Part shown: one piece after another, positions 54,776-64,000 of the stretch
Layout of the letters: every line of letters begins with the position of its first letter
Position numbering within the stretch: position 1 is the first letter of the stretch
Assembly (NCBI RefSeq): GCF_003144115.1
Contig: NW_020312001.1
Location: forward strand, 586,722 to 650,721
DNA length: 64,000 bases
Direction of reading: 5' to 3'
Origin: Tilletiopsis washingtonensis
Lineage: Eukaryota; Basidiomycota; Exobasidiomycetes; Entylomatales
Position numbers and translations under genes: made by a program
The notes under the pieces: model-generated
Databases searched by the model: none
What the model saw: only the letters and a program-made list of their open reading frames with translations
Told to the model about the DNA's origin: nothing

Positions 54776-56458
54776 ATGTCCGCCCCCGCGCCGCCCTCCA
54801 CCGAGCCGTCGCCGCCCGTGCTCTTCTCCTTCCCCGACGCCGATGCGCTCTCGCGCAACCTGGCCGACTTCGTCGTCAAGGCGCAGAACGAGGCCATTGC
54901 GCGCCGCGACAAGTTCACGCTGGCCACCAGCGGCGGCAGCCTGCCCAAGATGCTCGCAAAGTACCTCGTCGGCAAGGAGGGCGTGCGGTGGGACAAGTGG
55001 TGCGTGTGCCGTGAGGAGTGCGGAACTGGGCAGCAGTGGCAGCCGCGAGACGTGGCCAGAGCTGCAGCCAGGTGCGGCACGCGGGCCCGAGAGTCGCGGA
55101 TGCAAGACGGAGAGGCCGTCAGCTGCGGCGCCGGACGCGCCTCCCACACCCAGCACGGAGCGAGTCAGAGACGCAGAGAGCGCAGAGGGGCAGAGGGCGC
55201 AGAGGACGACGTCAAGACTCCTCATGAGGCGACAGCGCTGAGCGCAGAGCAGCCGCGAAAGGGGCCGAGGCGAGACGCGCATCTGCGCCTCAGGCCGGGA
55301 TGCCCGTGTGCAAGCTCAGTTGTGAGGGTGCTCGAGGAACCCGGCTGGGAGCGAGCGCGATGCGGACTACTGCAAGGCCTGGCTGCCGCTGCACGCGCGC
55401 TGTCGGAGCAGGGAGACGGCGTTGCTGCTGTGCACGACCCGCTGCGCTTGCACCACACGCCGCTGCTGGGCAGGCGCGCTCCGTCGCCGGCCGCTCTGCT
55501 GCAGCGCAAGGGCTATGCGGCTTTACCTGTGCGCTTGCGCCGCTGCAGACGCCCAAGCGCTGTCTCAGGCGCATCACATTGAGCCGCGAGCTCTGAGCTG
55601 CTGTGCGGACACGATGGTCAAAGTGGTGCTGCCGCGCGTCTGGTGTTGCGGGCGTGTCCTCCTCGCGTTACGTCCGCCGCAGCGACTGACGTGTGGCCTC
55701 CACAGGCAAGTGTTCTTCGCCGACGAGCGCCTCGTGCCGCTCGACCACGAGGACAGCAACTACCGGCTGTGCCACGAGGAGCTCTTCAGCAAGGTGCCCG
55801 AGCTGAAGCGCGAGCAGATCCACACGATCGACGTCTCGCTGCTCGACGACGCCGAGGAGCTGTCGGACGAGTACGAGAAGCAGCTGCGCGACGCTTTCGC
55901 GGGCAAGTCGAGCGTGCGCCTGCCCGTCTTCGACCTCGTGCTGCTCGGCATGGGCCCCGACGGCCACACGTGCTCCCTCTTCCCCGGCCACGAGCTGCTC
56001 ACGGAGCGCACGCGCTGGGTCGCGCCCATCGAGGACTCGCCCAAGCCGCCGGCGCGGCGCATCACCCTCACGCTGCCCGTGCTCAACAAGGCGCACCGCG
56101 TGGCCTTCTGCCTGGCGGGCGAGGGCAAGCAGGAGTGAGTCGCCACGAAGCGAAAGCGCAGGGCTGCATACTGACGCCCCCAACAGGATGCTGGCAAAGG
56201 CGCTCGACGAGGCTACCAGCCAACAAGTGCCGGCGAGCCTGGTGCGGCCCACGCCGCCCGGAGACGTGTACTTCATCTGCGACGATGCTGCATCTGTGCG
56301 TCGTGCGCGTCCTCTGCCCCTCGCTGTGGCCCACCGCTGACCACACACCCTCGTCCACAGGCAAGCGTCAAGTACGCAAAGACCGAGGTGAGGCGATGTG
56401 CTGCGCGTCTGTCTGTCTTCGCTTGGCTGACCCTCTCTCTGCGCAGTTCAAGCTCTGA
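54776..56458 (+). CDS. SOL3: 6-phosphogluconolactonase (SOL/PGL family)
   Basis: Oxidative pentose phosphate pathway enzyme: hydrolyses 6-phosphogluconolactone. Exons 54776-54999, 55706-56134, 56188-56296, 56361-56387, 56447-56458; 266 residues. Signatures: [97 protein letters not shown]. The last exon encodes only FKL. Intron 1 is 706 nt, by far the longest in the window, while the others are 53-64 nt. No coding frame in intron 1 is protein-like. Which of the yeast SOL paralogues it corresponds to is not decidable. Confidence 0.92.
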
Positions 56459-56814
56459 GTTCCGACTCTGCTGTAGGGGGCGCCCGAGCGCGACCGACAC
56501 GCGTGCCAGATGCCGCGCACCGTGCCCGTCGCCCTGGCTAGGATGCAATCGAGATCTGCTAAACCAGCCTCGCCCTCGCGCCGCACTGCACGCGTCCCTC
56601 ACACCCGACATGAGGGTGGGCGTGCTGTTCTCGTATTGCGTCGCGAGCAGGAGCGGGCCCAGGCGGCCGCTCCGTGTGTGGGTAATAGGCTGGGGAACGA
56701 GAGAGAGCGCGCGCCGCAAGCGAGGCCGAGTCATATGTACAAAGTGTGTTGGGCGAGGCCGCTCAGACGGGTGCAGAGGGAGATGGGGCCACGCAGGCGC
56801 CGGCTGCGCCTCTT
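56459..56814. other. Convergent intergenic region, SOL / SEC4
   Basis: 356 bases between two stop codons. No gene seen; probably two 3' UTRs. Confidence 0.5.
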
Positions 56815-58757
<1,943 letters not shown>

Positions 58758-59098
58758 GCTGGGCAAGGAGTGGTGGTGAGGAGCGGAGGCCACGCCTGGC
58801 GCGACCCCGCGGCGAGGATGAGCCGGGCCGTCACTCAACGCCGCCGGCTGCGGCGCGGGCCGCGGCGCCGCTGCTGGCCTGCCGCATGCCGTGCCACGCG
58901 CCGCGCCCGCTGCGCCGAGCGGGCGTTGTGGCGCAGCCCGCGCTGCAAGCGGCGATCTTCAACCGCGCATGGCCTGTTTGTATTCACAGCGCCCCGTGGG
59001 AGCAGTGGGACACCGTCACGTGCGCCGGCCGTCCAAAAAGTTGCTCCAAGCATGCCTCCTTCCTTCGCACCGCTCCACTCCACCCTGCCACGCCCACC
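58758..59098. promoter_or_regulatory. SEC4/UTP6 divergent promoter region
   Basis: 341 bases between divergent start codons. The 60 bases before the UTP6 ATG are CT/CA-rich (CACCGCTCCACTCCACCCTG). No further gene. Confidence 0.45.
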
Positions 59099-61450
59099 AT
59101 GGCCGCCATCCGCGTCCAGTATGCGCTCGAGCGCACGCTGCCGTCGCTCGAGCTGCTCGCCCAGCTCGGCCTCTTCAGCACCGCCGAGCTGCGCGCCCTC
59201 ACGCACCGCCGCTCGCGCTGCGAGGCCGCGCTGGTGCGCCGCAACGTCGCGCGCGCCGACTTTGCCGCCTACCTGGCGCTCGAGGCGCAGTTCGACGAGC
59301 TGCTGGCGCTGCGTGTTGAGCGTCTTCCTGAGCAGCTGCCGCCCGCCACCAGCGCCAAGCTGCGCGCCGAGTCGGCGCGCCGCAGCATTGCCATCTACGA
59401 GCGCGGCGTCATCCGCCTGCGCGGCGACGTCGACTTCTGGCTCGCCTACCTCGCCTGGGCACGCGGGCGCGGCATGCGTGTCGTGGCTGGCCGCGTCGCT
59501 GCCCGGGCGCTGGCGCTCTTCCCCAACGAGCACCGCCTCTGGATCGGCTGTGCCGACGACGAGCTGCGCAAGAGCGGCATCGCCAGTGCGCGCGCGCTGC
59601 TCCAGCGCGCCATCCGCCTCAACACCGTGCCGCACGAGCGCAGCGCCAAGCGGCGGAGAGGTGAAGAGGGCATTGCGGCGCCGCTCGTCGAGCCGCCGAC
59701 GCTGCGCCTCTCGCCCAAGGAGATGAACCTCGTTGCCCTGTGGGTCGCGTACGTGCGCATGGAGCTCGTCTTTCTCGAGCGGCTGCGGCGGCGGAAGGCC
59801 GTGCTGGGCCTCGACGGCAAGGACGCGGCGGCCAAGAAGGAGCTCGAAACGGCAGTCACGGAGGAGGAAGTTGACGAGGAGGAGGCGGCAGTGCTGGCCG
59901 ACGTCGAGGCGCCGACAGAGCCGGCGCCGGCGGCAGAGGCCGAGGTGGAGGCGTCTGAGGCGACGGCGCAGATCGTCAACGGCGCCATTCCGCTCTCGCT
60001 GCTCTCCTCGTCGCTCGCCTCCACGTCGTCACTGCCACCACGCACGCACTATCTCTTCCTCCTCGCCTTCGTCGCCCTCATCCGGCAATTCCCCTTTCTG
60101 CCTTCACCGGCCTCCGATCCGAAGTCTGCGCTCCTCGCTGCGCTCAACGACGCTCTCCACGCGCGCTTCGAGCACCCGAGCTCCGCGCTGCTCGTTGCCT
60201 CCGCGCCTCTGCTCGCCGCCGCATCGCCGGATCCGATCTCCGACGCCGCCGAAGAGCTCTCTGAAGGCACGGCGCTCGCGTCCGCCTCCACTCTGCACGT
60301 CTCGCCGCCGGAGCTGCAGACACTGCTCGAGGCCCTTCCGGAAGGCGACGAGAGTGCACAGCCGCTCGCACTGGCGCACGAGCTCATCGTGCGCGCCTTT
60401 TCCGCCTCGGCCGACCCGCACGCCGTGCGCAGCACGCTCGATGCGCTCCGTCTGCGGCTGCGTAGTGCGCCTTCACCATCACTCTCTGGCGCCTGCGTGC
60501 GCCTCGTCTGCGCACTGCGCGCCGCAGCAGAGGAGCCGCCGATGCAGGCGTACCTCTCGGGCGTCGCCCGCCGCATCGTCTCCGACGCCCGGGCTCAGGG
60601 GCACGACGCTGCCGTTGCCGCTCCAGCGCTGAAGCTGGCCCTCGAGGCTCTCTCCGCTCAGGACGGCAGCAAGGAGGAGTGGAAGGCGCTGCACAAGGAG
60701 GCCATGCGCGCCTGCACGCGCGACGCCGACGCCGAGACGCGCCTGACGCGCATCGCCGTGCGCGAAGGGCTGGCGCGCGCACGCAGTGAGGGCAAGGAGG
60801 TGCTGGAGAAGGAATGGAGTGCGGTGCTGGCGCTGCCGGGGCACGAGGCGGAGATGTGGGATGCCTGGACCCGCTGGGTCTCCCTCGAGGCGCTGGACGA
60901 TGCCAAGTGGGCCCGGAATCTGCTCGAGGTGAGTAGCTGCTGTCTTGCCCTGCTGTAGCGCGCGCCTGGGCGCTTACCTCCTCCACCGCAGGCGTCGATC
61001 ACAGCGACAATCTCGAAGCCGGCGCAGCACGAGAGTGTGCTGCTCTGCTATCTCCGCCTGGCCCCGCGGCCCCTGCCCAAGCTGCTCGCGCGCATCTACG
61101 CTGCTCGGCCTTCGGGCGCCGTGCTGGCCGCCGCGATCGACCTCGTCCGCACCTCCGACACCATCGGCGCCATCAACGCCGACAAGGTGGCGCAGCTCGA
61201 GCAGCTGCACCTCAAGCTCGCGGCCACGTCGCGCGAGGGCGTGCTGGCGCGCCTGCGCTTCGTCATGCAGGAGATGGAGCAGCCGCAAGAGGCGCTCAGG
61301 CTGCTGCGCAATGCGCTGCGCGAGATGAGCGAGGCGGACGCGCGCTGGCTCGAGACGGAGTGGGAGCGCGTGTGCGCAGAGGACGCAGAGGAGAGCGAGA
61401 GCGAGGAGAGCGACGAGGAGGAGGACGAAGCAGACAGTGAAGACATGTAA
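59099..61450 (+). CDS. UTP6: U3 snoRNP protein Utp6 (HAT repeats)
   Basis: SSU processome protein for 18S rRNA maturation. Exons 59099-60928 and 60992-61450; 762 residues. N-terminal Utp6 family signature: IRVQYALERTLPSLELLAQLG, FSTAELRALTHRRSRCEAAL, RADFAAYLALEAQFDELLALR, with the HAT (half-TPR) motifs ESARRSIAIYERGVIRLRG, VDFWLAYLAWARGRG and ARALALFPNEHRLWIGCADDEL. Basic RSAKRRRGEEG and acidic stretches interrupt the HAT array. The C-terminal helices include ALRLLRNALREMSEADARWLETEWERV and the acidic tail ends DEEEDEADSEDM. Longer than yeast Utp6 (440 aa) owing to inserted low-complexity linkers. Convergent with nitrate reductase by 56 bases. Confidence 0.9.
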
Positions 61451-61506
61451 TGGACATCTGCGTCACCCAGAAGCACTACAGTACAAGCATGAAGCGGAGC
61501 GGGGAC

Positions 61507-64000
61507 CTAGAACTGAACGATGCTGCTCTCGGGCCAGCCGAGCTCCTTGAGCGCGGCAACGACGACCTCCTCCATCGGCGGCGGGCCACAGATGAGCGCC
61601 AGCGCCTCGTCGTCGTCGGCGCCACTCGGCGGCGCCGGCAGGTGCGTGGCGAGCAGGTCGCGCGTGATGCGTCCGCGGCCCATGCTCCACTCAGGCTGCG
61701 TCTCGCCGGAGAGGACGTGCCAGAGCTTGACGTTGCGCTGCGCGTTGGACGCGAGAATCTCGTCGAGCTGCGTGCGCGCCAGAATGTCCGACTCGGTGCG
61801 GTTGGCGTCGATGATGCCGATCTGCACGTGTGTGGCGTCGGCGTCCTCGAGCAGGCCCTTGAGCGTCGACCAGATGGGCGTGATGCCGCTGCCGCCGGCG
61901 ATCATCGCCACGCGCTTGACGCGCCGCTCCTCGCCGTGCAGCGCAATGACGCCGCCGGGCCGGTACTGCAGGTGGCCGAGCGGGCCCTTCATCTCGACGT
62001 AGTCCTGCCCCGGCCGCAGCGACTCGAGCAGCATGGTGAACTTGCCGCCGGCGCGGCTGCCGTCCTTGGCGGGGAAGTACGTCTTGATGAGGATCTGCAG
62101 CTCGCCCTTGGTCTCGTTGCCCGAGAAGGGCGTGTAGGCGCGCTGGATCAGCGTGCCCTCGCCCTCGCCGACGACCTTGCCGTCGGCCTCGCGCAGGCGC
62201 AGGTAGACGTGCTGCCCGATCGGCAGGCCGACTTCCTGCTCTGGCGCGTCGAGGGCAAAGTGGTAGATGGCGGCGTCGTGCGACAGCTTCGTCCTGCGGC
62301 CGAGCAGCGAGCGCTTCCACGTCTTGACGCGCAGGAAGGGCCGCGCCGGGTCGTGCAGCTCGGCCTCGGACTCCTCAGCCTGCGCCGCCAGCCCGCCGGC
62401 CTCGAGCTTACCGACGTGGTAGGCGCGCATCTGCTTCTTGGCGTCCATCGAGTGGATCGCCATGAAGTCCTCCGACGCGTCCTCGCCGGCCACGAGCGTG
62501 ATCGACTCGGAGCCGCCGGGGTGGCCCTCGAGGAAGGCCGTGCCGTCGTAGACGTGGCCGTCAACGACGAACCACGGCGCCGTCTCGTTGGCGTGCTCGG
62601 CGACCTGCGCGCGCGTGACGACGGTGGCGAGCTTCTCCGGGTCCGTCATGAGCGCCGTGACGTCGATCTTCTCCTTCTTGGGCTTGGGCGCCGCCTCCGT
62701 CTTCTCCGTCTTCTCAAAGACGGGGTAGCGCGGGTCCTCGCCCTCCTCGTTCATGCGCTCCATCCAGCCGCCGGCGGCCGTGCCTGCGAGCGTCGGGTGC
62801 TCGAAGCGCAGCATGTCGCCGTCGCGGTGCACGGCGACGCGGAACCACCAGTTGTTCATCATCGACGTGGCGTTCCAGTACATGTCGCGCGGCATCGACG
62901 CCAGGCCCTCGTCGGTCGCGCGCACGGAGATGACACTCGACTCGGCGAGCTGCGCGACGTCGACCTCGAGCTCCCAGAAGCACCAGGCTGCGCAGGGGTC
63001 AACAGTGGTCCCTCAGTAATGCTTTGAGGCAGCTCACCGAAGCTCATCTCGCTCTCGCTCAGGTCGAGCGTGCCGTAGAACGGGTGGTTGCGGATCGGGT
63101 GCTCGCGGTACTTGTCCTCGGGCAGATCGAGCACCGCCTCGCGCCAGCTGCGCCCGTCGTCGAGCGAGATCTCGACGCGCGTGATGCGCTTGCCGCCGCC
63201 CGTGTAGGCGTAGCCGCCGAGCTTGTACGTGCGCACGGCGCTCGGCCCGGCGATGGCGAGTGTCTCGTTGTGGTCGGGCGCAAAGGCGGCGGCGTTGACG
63301 TTGAGGTCGTTGATGATGTACTGGGAGGGGTGTGAGGACGCGGGCGTGGGTCAAGTAGCACACATCGCTCACCTTGGGGTCCTTCCACCAGTGCTCCTCT
63401 TCGCGCGCCTGGTCGGCCGTGACTTGCGTCGGCAGCACCTGGAGTGGCTAGTCAGCTGCCTGCAGCAGGCCACTCTCCCGCCGTGCACCCACCTTGTTGT
63501 CCCAGAAGTGCAGGTAGTGCTGGCTCTCGGAGGCCGAGACCTCGATGCGGTCGAGCCACTTGACCATGCGGCCGCCGATCTGGCCGGGCACGACGAGGCG
63601 CAGCGGGAAGCCGTGGTCGGGGCTGAGCGGCTCGCCGTTGATGCCCCAGCAGATGAGCATGCCCTTGGAACGGTCGCGCGCCCACTGCAGGCGCTGACTC
63701 GTGCCGTACTTGCCCTTCGGCAGCTCGTCGATGCCCTCGAAGATGACGTGGCGCGCACGCCCGGGCACGTCGCGGTCGTAGGGGAACGCGCCGAGCGGCT
63801 TGATCGGCCGGCAGTACTCGAGCAGGTCGGCGAGGTAGATGCCCGTGTACAGGCCCGTGCACACGCCCGCGGCGCCCCAGTTGAAGCCTGCACAGTGTGA
63901 GCGGCGTGAAGGGTGGCGGAGCGGCATGGCCACTCACCGAGGCCCTTGGTGACCATGTTCTGCTCCTTGCGCCGGTTGCCCGCGCACACCATCGTGATGG
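61507..64000 (-). CDS. niaD: Assimilatory nitrate reductase (partial, 5' end beyond right edge)
   Basis: NAD(P)H nitrate reductase that reduces nitrate to nitrite. Exons from the right edge: about 64000-63938, 63887-63493, 63438-63373, 63320-63038, 62987-61507. The right-hand part is the molybdopterin domain (VCAGNRRKEQN, GFNWGAAGVCTGLY, FEGIDELPKGKYGTS, GGRMVKWLDRIEV, HYLHFWDNK). Next comes the dimerisation domain (GGYAYTGGGKRITRVEIS, WCFWELEV). The cytochrome b5 domain has the heme motif EGHPGGSES, and the FAD/NAD reductase has RAYTPFSGNE, MIAGGSGITPI and ALICGPPPMEE. It ends in QF. The Mo-coordinating Cys and the N-terminus lie past base 64000. Other nitrate-assimilation genes are not in the window, so a cluster cannot be judged. 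Confidence 0.95.

Noticed and set aside
54314-55582. 422-residue plus-strand frame spanning the SOL start and its intron
   Set aside because: Runs into the 706-nt intron as Arg/Ala-rich sequence; the SOL protein continues only when that intron is removed.
61450-63027. 525-residue plus-strand open frame
   Set aside because: Antisense shadow of the nitrate reductase C-terminal exon; the minus strand has complete cytochrome b5 and FAD/NAD motifs.

Overview
The window reads as nuclear DNA of a GC-rich basidiomycete. Genes are tightly packed on both strands, introns are mostly 50-65 nt with GTGAGT/GTGCGT donors, CTGAC-like branch sites and CAG acceptors, and the gene set is fungal (GET3, YPT7, AVO1, TRS33, UTP6, AMS2/SPT21-like factor, NAD(P)H nitrate reductase). 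The style fits Ustilaginomycotina or a related basidiomycete yeast, but sequence alone does not fix the genus. I see no transposon, viral fossil, CRISPR array, rRNA or convincing tRNA. Twenty-nine protein genes are modelled; the first (GET3, left edge) and last (nitrate reductase, right edge) are cut by the window. In nearly all of them the exon sums keep frame from start to stop; the exception is one junction in the F-box gene.

Layout: 1-2.4 kb, GET3 end and the Rab7 GTPase YPT7; 2.9-6.5 kb, TORC2 subunit AVO1/SIN1; 7.1-15 kb, nucleoside hydrolase, tRNA methyltransferase TRM10, mitochondrial Phe-tRNA synthetase, an aldo-keto reductase and COP9 subunit CSN7; 15-21 kb, an unknown 631-residue protein, calmodulin and a zinc alcohol dehydrogenase; 21-22.6 kb, a gene-poor stretch; 22.6-26.6 kb, TRAPP subunit TRS33, WD-repeat protein JIP5 and a small unknown; 26.7-33.6 kb, the unfolded-protein sensor IRE1 divergent from a short TOM1/HUWE1-type HECT ligase; 33.7-40.9 kb, an AMS2/SPT21-like GATA-finger protein divergent from checkpoint kinase CHK1; 41-47.5 kb, a small unknown and a roughly 20-exon F-box protein; 47.9-54 kb, a mitochondrial ribosomal protein, an unknown 243-residue protein, spliceosomal MFAP1 and a UBE2W-type E2; 54.7-64 kb, 6-phosphogluconolactonase, the Rab SEC4, U3 snoRNP protein UTP6 and nitrate reductase.

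Neighbouring genes are not a pathway or cluster; most look like ordinary housekeeping genes in divergent or convergent pairs. The most notable biology is in gene structure: microexons of 6 nt (YPT7) and 7, 12 and 14 nt (calmodulin), a 17-nt exon and a GC-AG intron in the F-box gene, tandem NAGNAG acceptors in CSN7 and IRE1, and unusually long introns (about 400-700 nt) in a few small conserved genes. A HUWE1/TOM1-type HECT ligase reduced to about 624 residues and an MFAP1 carrying a zinc-knuckle tail are the most notable protein architectures. I found no clear new multi-gene system.
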